This document shows positions 16,549 to 23,973 of a stretch of 64,000 nucleotides of DNA, one piece after another. The stretch is from Serratia fonticola. Its GTDB lineage: Bacteria > Pseudomonadota > Gammaproteobacteria > Enterobacterales > Enterobacteriaceae. The first letter of the stretch is position 1; every line of letters starts with the position of its first letter. The translations under genes were made by a program, and so were the position numbers. Location: positions 2,852,001-2,916,000 of the forward strand of contig NZ_VFMK01000001.1 in assembly GCF_006715025.1 (NCBI RefSeq), in the 5' to 3' direction. The notes beneath the pieces are model-generated. The model was not told the DNA's origin. It worked only from the letters and a program-made list of their open reading frames with translations, and did not search any database.

Positions 16549-16569
16549 CAGGCGGCGTGCAGCCGCCTG
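16549..16569 (-). terminator. Hairpin downstream of yecN
   Basis: An 8-bp perfect stem CAGGCGGC/GCCGCCTG with a 5-nt loop begins about 16 bp after the yecN stop. Only a poor T-rich stretch follows on the minus strand, so termination is possible but not certain. Confidence 0.45.
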
Positions 16570-16584
16570 AAACAGCGGGGAAGA

Positions 16585-16980
16585 TCAGTGTAAACTGAAA
16601 ATAATGTCCCAGGGGAGGTAGACGATATTGGCAATCACCATCAGTATTAACGAAATATAGGTGGCTGCCATACCTGAACGGCGCCAGCTAACTTCGCGGT
16701 TACGTAAGCCGTAATAGTGGACCAATCGGCCAGCCATCAATAGCAGGCCGCAAAGATGCACCATCCAGACTTCTGCACCATTCATCTCCATGATCACCAA
16801 CAATACGGCGGCGATGGGGATATATTCCACGGCATTACCATGCACACGGATCGCGGTTTGCAGCTCGTAGAAGCCACCATCACCGTAGGCGACCCGGTAT
16901 TGCATTCTTAATCTGACCACGTCATAAGAGAGTTTGATCAACAACAATGCGCCAAGCACTACATAAAGCGCGCTTACCAT
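16585..16980 (-). CDS. yecN: MAPEG-family membrane protein YecN
   Basis: The 131-residue product is a four-helix inner-membrane protein of the MAPEG superfamily (membrane-associated proteins in eicosanoid and glutathione metabolism). The signature region MQYRVAYGDGGFYELQTAIRVHGNAVEY spans about residues 28-55, shown here in two parts around the glycines. The role in bacteria is unknown. I use the ATG at 16980 (MVSALYVVLGALLLIKL), which matches E. coli YecN in start and length; six upstream codons are not conserved. Confidence 0.92.
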   Translation of the reverse strand: MVSALYVVLGALLLIKLSYDVVRLRMQYRVAYGDGGFYELQTAIRVHGNAVEYIPIAAVLLVIMEMNGAEVWMVHLCGLLLMAGRLVHYYGLRNREVSWRRSGMAATYISLILMVIANIVYLPWDIIFSLH

Positions 16981-17081
16981 TTTTAACTCCATTCCCAACC
17001 CAATCTGGCAGCGAGCATCATAGCCGCCATTATCGTGACTGTCGCGAGGAAAAAAACGATGTAATCAGTCAGATTAATCGG

Positions 17082-17900
17082 TTAAAACAACGCATCCTGC
17101 ACTGGCCAGTCTGGAGAGGACGGTAAATTCGGAATTATCTTAATTAGTCGTTGCCAGATTTTTTGTGCCTGTTGTGGTGAGTCTCCGTTATCTGGCGTGT
17201 GAATAAATAGATAGGGCTGATGATGTTCAGCCCAGATCGGCAATTTTTGTTGCCATGATTCAAACCAACGCAGGTTGTCAGCCAACACATCTCCCCCCAC
17301 AAAACGCACCAATGGGTTATTGGCCGTTACGACGGCATGCACCGGGAGTTTGGGTTTCTTCTGCTGCGCATCGCGTACGGCGGCAGTGTGCGCTTTGGCG
17401 TGGTGAATAGGGCGGCTGTCCAGGATCACCCGATTGATACCACGTTGGTGCAGCCCCTGGTTAAGACGCCGCTCTGCATCACCTTTGGCGAAAAACTCCG
17501 GGTGGCGGACTTCGACGCCGTAGGTAAAGCCTTGCGGTAGCGCGGCGAAAAATGCCCACAGGATATCCAGGTGCTCGGGTGCAAAGGTGGCGGGTAACTG
17601 CAACCAGAGTTGCCCGATACGCCCATCAATGGGGCTAAGGCAGTCGTAAAAGGCCTTGATGTCGGTTTCGCAGTTGCGCAGAGCCGATTTATGGCTGATT
17701 TGCGAAGGGAATTTAAAACAGAAGCGGAACGCATCGTCGGTCATATCGCGCCAGCGATGCACGATTTCTTGTTTCGGCAGAGCATAAAAGGTGGTGTTGC
17801 CTTCTACGCAGTTGAAGTAGCGGCTGTAGTCCGCTAAATCGCGTAGGCCGATACGATTCCAGGCGGCATGTTGCCATTGTGGTAATCCGATATACATCAA
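17082..17900 (-). CDS. yecE: YecE, DUF72 family protein
   Basis: The 272-residue protein belongs to the DUF72 family, a TIM-barrel-like fold of unknown function. Conserved features include YIGLPQWQHAAW at the start, the FNCVEGNTTFYALP segment (about residues 29-42), FCFKFPSQISH, and the HTPDNGDSPQQAQ region near the C-terminus. Two adjacent ATG codons offer starts at 17900 or 17897. The gene order yecN-yecE-yecD matches E. coli. Confidence 0.92.
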   Translation of the reverse strand: MMYIGLPQWQHAAWNRIGLRDLADYSRYFNCVEGNTTFYALPKQEIVHRWRDMTDDAFRFCFKFPSQISHKSALRNCETDIKAFYDCLSPIDGRIGQLWLQLPATFAPEHLDILWAFFAALPQGFTYGVEVRHPEFFAKGDAERRLNQGLHQRGINRVILDSRPIHHAKAHTAAVRDAQQKKPKLPVHAVVTANNPLVRFVGGDVLADNLRWFESWQQKLPIWAEHHQPYLFIHTPDNGDSPQQAQKIWQRLIKIIPNLPSSPDWPVQDALF

Positions 17901-17923
17901 ACCGTTATCATCCTTTATCCCTG

Positions 17924-18060
17924 TCGTATTTCAAGCCACAGCCTGATTGCCAGCTGTTACCTTTTATAGGCGCCTGGGGATAGCTACGCCTGCCGCCCGG
18001 CGGTGGCACACAGGGATGTACCAACGCCGCCAGTACGACCAACTTGAAATCCCGAGGGGA
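17924..18060. repeat. Degenerate ERIC-like intergenic repeat
   Basis: ERIC-like outer motifs occur in inverted orientation: GTCGTATTTCAAG at 17924-17935 and CTTGAAAT at 18043-18050. They enclose a GC-rich centre with small palindromes. The terminal TATACCC/GGGTATA sequences are decayed, so this is a weak identification. Confidence 0.35.
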
Positions 18061-18113
18061 TAAAACTTAACCTCATCGTACGTGTCTTTCAAGCCAGCTT
18101 CGCGTGCGGATAT

Positions 18114-18686
18114 TCACAGCGCAGCGAGGATCTCACTGGTACTGCGCACACGTGCGATCCGTGGGAAGATATGTTCGAAGGCAAACTGGTGCATCTCGGT
18201 GCTGTAGGTGCTGCACATGTCTTCGGCGATCACCAGCTCATAGCCATGCTCCCAGGCGTTGCGGGCGGTGGATTCTACGCCGATGTTGGTCGCGATACCG
18301 CCCAGCACCAGCGTTGTGATACCACGACGGCGTAGTTGCAGATCAAGATCGGTACCGTAGAAAGCACCCCATTGGCGTTTGGTTATCTGGATATCGCTTT
18401 CACGCACCGCCAACGCTTCCGGGAACGTCCACCAGGAATCAGGTAACCCGCCAACCGGCGTGGGTGAGGGTTTATCGACAGGTTGTTTCAGCGCTTCGGC
18501 AAAAGAGTCTGACCAACCGACACGTACCAGAAACACCGCTGCATTCAGCGCACGAAAGCGCCCAGCCAGATGGGCCGCATGGGTAACGACCTGGTTGGCA
18601 CTGTGCGGGCCAGCGGCGAAGGGGAGAATGCCATTTTGCAGATCGATCAGAACCAAAGCGGTGGTTTGAGCATCAAGTTTCAGCAT
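18114..18686 (-). CDS. yecD: YecD, isochorismatase-family hydrolase with an altered active site
   Basis: The 190-residue protein has the isochorismatase-like (cysteine hydrolase) fold. Asp15 (LVLIDLQNG) and the lysine of the ITKRQWGAFYGTDL segment correspond to two members of the Asp-Lys-Cys triad. At the position of the nucleophile the sequence reads ATNIGVESTARNA, with glycine where catalytic members have cysteine. As I recall, E. coli YecD has the same substitution, so the family may not be a classical hydrolase. The gene follows the E. coli order next to yecE. Confidence 0.9.
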   Translation of the reverse strand: MLKLDAQTTALVLIDLQNGILPFAAGPHSANQVVTHAAHLAGRFRALNAAVFLVRVGWSDSFAEALKQPVDKPSPTPVGGLPDSWWTFPEALAVRESDIQITKRQWGAFYGTDLDLQLRRRGITTLVLGGIATNIGVESTARNAWEHGYELVIAEDMCSTYSTEMHQFAFEHIFPRIARVRSTSEILAAL

Positions 18687-18993
18687 AGGGAGCGTCTCAT
18701 TGTGAAAGTGATTAAGGCTGTCAGGTGTTTTATAGGGGGAACCGAACAGAGTCTGATATACCCTATGGATTTCAATTTGTAGCTGGGCGCCTAGCTACGG
18801 TTTGAAAGACGACGGGTATACAGGCTACGTGATAAAACTGCTGCTGGTTAATGAGAAATTTGTTAACCAATGTGTTATCTCATAGCGGTATGCGCCATTT
18901 AGCATTGTAACAATGCCGTGTTCGTACTTATCTGTCGCATGAATTTCCTTTATAATGGCCGCCTTTTTTCACCACTCTTTAATCCAACGACCT
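18687..18993. other. Divergent yecD/fmdB-aspS upstream region
   Basis: This 307-bp region separates divergent yecD and the fmdB-like gene. It contains the short ERIC-type repeat at 18757-18820. The 18830-18960 part is AT-rich and should carry the promoter for the fmdB-aspS-nudB group; a TATAATGG sequence near 18950 is a candidate -10. No small ORF with a convincing ribosome site was seen. Confidence 0.4.
18757..18820. repeat. Short ERIC-type element (64 bp)
   Basis: The element has the perfect inverted ends TATACCC (18757-18763) and GGGTATA (18814-18820), inner ATTTCAA/TTTGAAA motifs, and a central palindrome GTAGCT...AGCTAC. It is much shorter than a full ERIC unit of about 127 bp, so it is an internally deleted form. 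It lies wholly between genes. Confidence 0.7.
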
Positions 18994-19182
18994 ATGCCGA
19001 TTTATGAATATGCATGTGGTGCATGCAAACATCGATTAGAGAAACTACAAAAATTTTCCGACGCGCCAATGACCGAGTGTCCAGCGTGTGGGAAGCCCGA
19101 ATTGAGCAAGTTGATTTCAGCCACTGGTTTCCAGTTGAAGGGAACCGGCTGGTATGCAACAGATTTCAAACCGGGCAAGTAA
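18994..19182 (+). CDS. FmdB-type zinc-ribbon protein
   Basis: The 62-residue product begins MPIYEYACGACKHRLEKLQK, the signature of the FmdB / CxxC-CxxC zinc-ribbon family. Two cysteine pairs (C8-x-x-C11 and C29-x-x-C32) would bind one zinc ion. The family is named for a putative regulator of formamidase; no general function is proven. The start at 18994 matches the family N-terminus, and an upstream extension is not conserved. It lies 82 bp before aspS in the same orientation. Confidence 0.88.
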   Translation: MPIYEYACGACKHRLEKLQKFSDAPMTECPACGKPELSKLISATGFQLKGTGWYATDFKPGK

Positions 19183-19264
19183 GAATTCGTCAGATAACAG
19201 CCGTACGGACAAAGCATTAATGCCCTCTCTCCGGCGGAATCGGCTTAAGTCAAAAGGATAGCGT

Positions 19265-21049
19265 ATGCGTACTGAATATTGCGGGCAGTTGAATCTGGCC
19301 CATGTAGGCCAGGAAGTCACTTTGTGTGGTTGGGTCAACCGTCGTCGCGATCTGGGCGGCCTGATCTTTATTGATATGCGCGATCGTGAAGGTATCGTAC
19401 AGGTATTCTTCGATCCAGATCAGAAAACGGCCTTCGACAAAGCCTTCGAACTGCGTAACGAGTTCTGCATCCAGATCGTCGGCACCGTGCGTGCACGCCC
19501 TGATAACCAGATCAACAAAGATATGGCCACTGGCGAAATTGAAGTGTTTGCTCACGCGCTGGAAATTATCAACCGCTCGGAACCGCTGCCGTTGGACTCT
19601 AACCAGACCAACACGGAAGAAGCGCGTCTGAAATATCGTTACCTGGATCTGCGTCGCCCGGAAATGGCGGATCGCCTGAAAACGCGCGCCAAAATCACCA
19701 GCTTTGTGCGTCGTTTCATGGACAGCCAGGGTTTTCTCGATATCGAAACCCCAATGCTGACCAAAGCCACGCCGGAAGGCGCGCGTGACTATCTGGTGCC
19801 AAGCCGTGTCCATAAAGGCAAGTTCTATGCGCTGCCGCAGTCCCCGCAGTTGTTCAAGCAGCTGTTGATGATGTCTGGTTTTGACCGTTACTACCAGATT
19901 GTCAAATGCTTCCGTGACGAAGATTTGCGTGCTGACCGCCAGCCGGAATTCACCCAGATCGACGTAGAAACCTCTTTCATGACCGCTGAGCAGGTGCGTG
20001 AAGTGATGGAGCAACTGGTGCATGAGCTGTGGTTGGAAGTGAAAGGCGTGGATTTGGGTAAATTCCCGATCATGACTTTTGCCGAAGCGATGCGCCGCTA
20101 TGGTTCTGATAAACCAGACCTGCGTAACCCGCTGGAACTTGTCGACGTTGCTGACCTGGTGAAAGACGTTGAATTCAAAGTGTTCTCCGGCCCGGCTAAC
20201 GATGCCAAAGGTCGCGTTGCGGCGACCCGTGTCCCGGGCGGTGCGCAACTGACCCGTAAGCAGATCGATGAATACGGTGCCTTCGTTAATATCTACGGTG
20301 CCAAAGGGTTGGCATGGCTGAAGGTTAACGACCGTGCCGCAGGTATGGAAGGCGTACAGAGCCCGATTGCCAAATTCCTGAGTGCAGACGTGTTGGAGGC
20401 CATTCTGGCGCGTACCCAGGCGCAAACTGGCGATATTCTGTTCTTTGGCGCGGACAGCTTCAAAATCGTTACCGACGCCATGGGCGCACTGCGTCTGAAG
20501 CTGGGGCGCGATCTGGGGCTGACCAAGCTGGAAAGTTGGGCTCCGCTGTGGGTTGTGGACTTCCCTATGTTTGAAGACGACGGCGAAGGTGGCCTGGCTG
20601 CGATGCACCACCCGTTCACCGCGCCACGCGACATGACGCCGGAAGAGCTGCAGAAAGCGCCAACTTCGGCCATTGCCAATGCTTACGACATGGTGCTGAA
20701 CGGCTATGAAGTAGGTGGCGGCTCGGTGCGTATTCACCGCAGCGAAATGCAGCAGACGGTATTCGGTATTCTCGGTATTACTGAGCAAGAGCAGCGTGAG
20801 AAGTTTGGCTTCCTGCTGGATGCCCTGAAGTACGGTACGCCGCCACATGCCGGTCTGGCTTTTGGCCTGGATCGTCTGGTGATGTTGCTGACCGGCACGG
20901 AAAATATCCGTGACGTCATCGCCTTCCCGAAAACTACCGCAGCGGCCTGCCTGATGACCGACGCACCAAGCTTTGCCAATCCGGCCTCTTTGCAGGAGCT
21001 GGCGATCAGCGTGGTAAAAAAAGCATCTGCAGAGCAAGAGAGCGAGTAA
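19265..21049 (+). CDS. aspS: Aspartyl-tRNA synthetase
   Basis: AspS charges tRNA-Asp. The 594-residue class II enzyme has an N-terminal OB-fold anticodon-binding domain (MRTEYCGQLNLAHVGQEVTL). Class II motif 2 is in the FRDEDLRADRQPEFTQID region (about residues 216-233). The bacterial GAD insertion domain lies in the middle, and motif 3 is GLAFGLDRLVMLLTG (about 530-544). Its TAA stop shares its last base with the nudB start, indicating translational coupling. Confidence 0.97.
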   Translation: MRTEYCGQLNLAHVGQEVTLCGWVNRRRDLGGLIFIDMRDREGIVQVFFDPDQKTAFDKAFELRNEFCIQIVGTVRARPDNQINKDMATGEIEVFAHALEIINRSEPLPLDSNQTNTEEARLKYRYLDLRRPEMADRLKTRAKITSFVRRFMDSQGFLDIETPMLTKATPEGARDYLVPSRVHKGKFYALPQSPQLFKQLLMMSGFDRYYQIVKCFRDEDLRADRQPEFTQIDVETSFMTAEQVREVMEQLVHELWLEVKGVDLGKFPIMTFAEAMRRYGSDKPDLRNPLELVDVADLVKDVEFKVFSGPANDAKGRVAATRVPGGAQLTRKQIDEYGAFVNIYGAKGLAWLKVNDRAAGMEGVQSPIAKFLSADVLEAILARTQAQTGDILFFGADSFKIVTDAMGALRLKLGRDLGLTKLESWAPLWVVDFPMFEDDGEGGLAAMHHPFTAPRDMTPEELQKAPTSAIANAYDMVLNGYEVGGGSVRIHRSEMQQTVFGILGITEQEQREKFGFLLDALKYGTPPHAGLAFGLDRLVMLLTGTENIRDVIAFPKTTAAACLMTDAPSFANPASLQELAISVVKKASAEQESE

Positions 21050-21498
21050 TGAGATACAAGCGGCCCGAGTCTATTCTGGTGGTGATTTATGCGCAATCCA
21101 GTGGCCGGGTGCTGATGTTACAGCGGCGCGATGATACGGAGTTCTGGCAGTCGGTTACTGGCAGCCTGGAAGACGCTGAATCGCCGCCGCATGCTGCACA
21201 GCGCGAAGTCATGGAAGAGATCGGCATCGATATCGCAGCAGAGAAACTGCCGTTGTTCGATTGCCAGCGTTGTGTGGAGTTTGAACTCTTTGTCCATTTG
21301 CGGCATCGCTATGCGCCAGGAACCACGCGTAATAAAGAACACTGGTTCTGCCTGGCGTTGCCCGAAGAGCGCGATCCGGTGCTTACCGAGCATCACGCAT
21401 ACCAATGGCTTGAGGCGGCCGAGGCGGTCAAACTGACCAAGTCTTGGAGTAATCAGCAGGCGATTGAAGAGTTTGTGATCCATTCTATACCCAAATAA
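21049..21498 (+). CDS. nudB: Dihydroneopterin triphosphate pyrophosphatase NudB
   Basis: NudB removes pyrophosphate from dihydroneopterin triphosphate in folate synthesis. The 149-residue protein carries the Nudix box beginning GSLEDAESPPHAAQREVMEE (about residues 38-57) and ending IGID, matching G-x5-E-x7-REUxEExGU. It starts on the last base of the aspS stop. The final codons and stop (Ile-Pro-Lys-TAA) lie inside the ERIC element that begins at 21486, so the repeat insertion appears to have supplied the C-terminus. Confidence 0.93.
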   Translation: MRYKRPESILVVIYAQSSGRVLMLQRRDDTEFWQSVTGSLEDAESPPHAAQREVMEEIGIDIAAEKLPLFDCQRCVEFELFVHLRHRYAPGTTRNKEHWFCLALPEERDPVLTEHHAYQWLEAAEAVKLTKSWSNQQAIEEFVIHSIPK

Positions 21499-21686
21499 TT
21501 CGGGTTGCAGGAAGGTGGCGACGTAGCGCATCCCCCAGCCGTATAGGCCACTATGTGGCTGGAGGAGAGAAAATCTGTTGGGAACAGAGCTGAGCGCTGC
21601 TTGAGCGGCCCCATGAGGGGCGAAACCCACGGATGGGTTTCGTCAACGCAGCCAACGCACCTGCGACTTGAAGTTTGAAGGGTATA
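21486..21686. repeat. Long ERIC element (201 bp) overlapping the nudB 3' end
   Basis: Perfect inverted ends TATACCC (21486-21492) and GGGTATA (21680-21686) enclose the recognisable ERIC core. On the left these are the CGGGTTGCAGGAAGG part and a CCCCCAGCC...GGCTGGAGG stem; on the right CAGCCAACGCACCTGCGACT. An extra segment of roughly 85 bp with further palindromes sits inside the core, which is the long ERIC form known from Yersinia and Serratia. It ends about 30 bp before yebC. Confidence 0.85.
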
Positions 21687-21715
21687 TCCAGTGAGTTCTT
21701 TTTGGAGATTTTTTT

Positions 21716-22459
21716 ATGGCAGGTCATAGTAAATGGGCCAACACGAAACACCGCAAAGCAGCACAAGATTCTAAACGCGGTAAAATTTTCACCAAAATTA
21801 TCCGCGAGCTGGTTACCGCGGCTAAACTGGGCGGTGGCGATCCTGGTGCTAACCCGCGTCTGCGTGCGGCCATCGACAAAGCGCTGTCCAACAACATGAC
21901 GCGTGACACGTTGAACCGCGCTGTTGCGCGTGGTGTGGGCGGTGATGATGATACCAACATGGAAACCATCATCTATGAAGGTTACGGTCCAGGTGGCACG
22001 GCTATCATGATCGAGTGTCTGAGTGACAACCGTAACCGTACCGTAGCAGAAGTGCGCCATGCCTTCACCAAGTGCGGTGGCAACCTGGGTACCGATGGCT
22101 CCGTAGCCTATCTGTTCACCAAAAAAGGCGTCATCACCTATGCACCGGGTCTGGATGAAGACACCGTCATGGAAGCCGCATTGGAAGCTGGTGCAGAAGA
22201 TATCGTGACTTATGACGACGGCGCTATCGATGTATTCACCGCTTGGGAAAACCTGGGTGAAGTGAAAGATGCCTTGACCGCAGCAGGCTTTGAAGCCGAA
22301 GCTGCCGAGGTATCGATGATCCCGTCAACCAAAGCGGATATGGATGCAGAAACAGCGCCGAAACTGCTGCGCCTGATCGACATGCTGGAAGACTGTGACG
22401 ACGTGCAGGAAGTTTACCATAACGGTGAAATCTCCGACGAGATTGCCGCTACGCTGTAA
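21716..22459 (+). CDS. yebC: YebC/PmpR-family protein
   Basis: The 247-residue protein begins MAGHSKWANTKHRKAAQDSK, the signature of the YebC family. Members have been described as DNA-binding regulators and, more recently, as ribosome-associated factors that ease translation of difficult stretches; the role of the enterobacterial protein is not settled. The family's three-domain layout and acidic C-terminus (LIDMLEDCDDVQEVYHN) are intact. It sits upstream of ruvC as in E. coli. Confidence 0.95.
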   Translation: MAGHSKWANTKHRKAAQDSKRGKIFTKIIRELVTAAKLGGGDPGANPRLRAAIDKALSNNMTRDTLNRAVARGVGGDDDTNMETIIYEGYGPGGTAIMIECLSDNRNRTVAEVRHAFTKCGGNLGTDGSVAYLFTKKGVITYAPGLDEDTVMEAALEAGAEDIVTYDDGAIDVFTAWENLGEVKDALTAAGFEAEAAEVSMIPSTKADMDAETAPKLLRLIDMLEDCDDVQEVYHNGEISDEIAATL

Positions 22460-22532
22460 TGCGAGCGACTGATGGCGTTGCCTGTGGGCAACGCCAGGCG
22501 ATATCAATGCTTAACGCAAGGTGGTGGTAGCA

Positions 22533-23054
22533 ATGGCGATCATACTGGGTATCGATCCCGGCTCACGCGTCACCGGTTATGGTCTTATCCGTCAGCAGGG
22601 CCGCCAACTGACCTATGTTGCCAGCGGCTGTATTCGTACCGTGGTTGATGATATGCCAACACGCCTAAAGCTGATTTATGCTGGCGTGAGTGAGATCATC
22701 ACTCAGTTTCAACCGGATTTCTTTGCCATTGAGCAGGTGTTTATGGCCAAGAACCCGGACTCGGCTCTCAAGTTGGGGCAGGCGCGCGGCGTGGCGATCG
22801 TTGCCGCCGTCAATCAGAACCTGGAAGTGTTTGAGTATGCGGCACGTCAGGTCAAGCAGACGGTGGTAGGTACCGGCGCAGCGGAGAAGGCACAGGTGCA
22901 GCATATGGTGCGCTCGTTGCTGAAGCTATCTGCCAACCCGCAGGCGGATGCGGCGGATGCGTTGGCCATTGCCATTACACACTGTCATCTCAGCCAGAAC
23001 GTCTTGCGCATGAGTGAAGGGCGGCTGAATCTGGCACGTGGCCGCCTGCGTTGA
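22533..23054 (+). CDS. ruvC: Holliday junction resolvase RuvC
   Basis: RuvC cuts Holliday junctions symmetrically, acting with RuvAB. The 173-residue length equals E. coli RuvC. The catalytic acidic residues are visible in MAIILGIDPGS (Asp7), FFAIEQVF (Glu near 66) and QADAADALAIAITH (two Asp near 138-141). The ATG at 22533 is used; four extra upstream codons are not conserved. Unlike ruvAB, ruvC is not preceded by an SOS box here. Confidence 0.96.
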   Translation: MAIILGIDPGSRVTGYGLIRQQGRQLTYVASGCIRTVVDDMPTRLKLIYAGVSEIITQFQPDFFAIEQVFMAKNPDSALKLGQARGVAIVAAVNQNLEVFEYAARQVKQTVVGTGAAEKAQVQHMVRSLLKLSANPQADAADALAIAITHCHLSQNVLRMSEGRLNLARGRLR

Positions 23055-23098
23055 TACCCGTTAACGCGCGGCTCGAAAGATACCGCGTCTATGCAGGC

Positions 23099-23268
23099 CG
23101 GAAATTCATCCGGACTGAGTTTGCTGACAAAATGGTTTTTTAACCCGAGATACTCGGGCCTGGCGCACCGAGGGGCGCTCCGGTGGCTTACGCCACGACG
23201 ACCCCATCGGTACGCTCTCCCTAATATCTGACTTTGTCATTAGTCTGAGGCTGGATATTCATCCAGCC
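23099..23268. repeat. Structured intergenic element between ruvC and ruvA
   Basis: Imperfect inverted arms (TGACAAA at 23125 and TTTGTCA at 23233, with weaker similarity outward) enclose several nested hairpins. These include CCCGAG-ATA-CTCGGG (23144-23158) and a GTGGC-TTAC-GCCAC stem inside an outer ACCGAGGGG/CCCCATCGGT pairing (about 23168-23214). The right arm contains the SOS box. It may be a small mobile-type repeat or a structured leader; its copy number is unknown from this window. Confidence 0.4.
23249..23268 (+). promoter_or_regulatory. LexA (SOS) box upstream of ruvAB
   Basis: CTGGATATTCATCCAG fits CTG-N10-CAG exactly and extends to a 10-bp arm palindrome (GGCTGGATAT/ATTCATCCAGCC, one central mismatch zone), followed by T6. 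It closely resembles the known E. coli ruvA operator. LexA control of ruvAB is established in E. coli and inferred here. Confidence 0.85.
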
Positions 23269-23339
23269 TTTTTTATGGTATAAGCAATACCGTACTGTGT
23301 GGCAGCAAGCCACATGCAGAAGTCCATTCAGGAGGGGTA

Positions 23340-23954
23340 ATGATAGGTCGTCTCAGAGGAATTATTCTGGAAAAGCAGCCACCGCTGGTGTTATTGGAAG
23401 CCAATGGCGTCGGGTATGAAGTCCATATGCCGATGACCTGCTTTTATGAGCTGCCGGAACTGGGGCAAGAAGCTATCGTATTTACCCAATTTGTGGTGCG
23501 TGAAGATGCACAACTGTTGTATGGCTTCAATGACAAACAGGAGCGTGCGCTGTTCCGTGAATTAATAAAGGTGAACGGCGTGGGGCCTAAGCTGGCATTG
23601 GCGATCCTTTCCGGCATGTCTGCGCAGCAGTTTGTCAGCGCCGTGGAACGTGAAGAGATCACCTCCTTGATCAAATTGCCGGGCGTGGGTAAGAAAACGG
23701 CTGAACGTCTGGTTGTCGAAATGAAAGATCGCTTTAAAGGGTTGAACGGCGATTTGTTCAATAGCAGCAGTGAAATCACGCTGCCCGCCACCGCAGCAAA
23801 AGCCGCAGAAATGGATATTGAAGCCGAGGCTGCCTCCGCGTTGGTGGCGTTGGGCTACAAACCACAAGAAGCCAGCCGTATGATCGGCAAGGTTGCCAAA
23901 CCGGGTGCAGATTGTGAAACCTTAATCCGCGATGCTTTACGTGCCGCATTGTAA
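23340..23954 (+). CDS. ruvA: Holliday junction branch-migration subunit RuvA
   Basis: RuvA binds the four-way junction as a tetramer and loads the RuvB motor. The 204-residue protein begins MIGRLRGIILEKQPPLVLLE (OB-fold domain). Two helix-hairpin-helix motifs follow (LIKVNGVGPKLALAILSG near residue 78; LIKLPGVGKKTAERLVVEM near 112), then a linker and the C-terminal RuvB-binding domain. A GGAGGGG ribosome site precedes the ATG. ruvB follows 19 bp later. Confidence 0.97.
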   Translation: MIGRLRGIILEKQPPLVLLEANGVGYEVHMPMTCFYELPELGQEAIVFTQFVVREDAQLLYGFNDKQERALFRELIKVNGVGPKLALAILSGMSAQQFVSAVEREEITSLIKLPGVGKKTAERLVVEMKDRFKGLNGDLFNSSSEITLPATAAKAAEMDIEAEAASALVALGYKPQEASRMIGKVAKPGADCETLIRDALRAAL

Positions 23955-23973
23955 GGCTTGAAAGAGGTAGAAA

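Noticed and set aside
19250..21037. 595-codon open frame on the minus strand opposite aspS
   Set aside because: It is an antisense shadow of aspS, produced by its codon bias. The translation is rich in Arg, His and Gln and matches no protein, and aspS is complete on the other strand.
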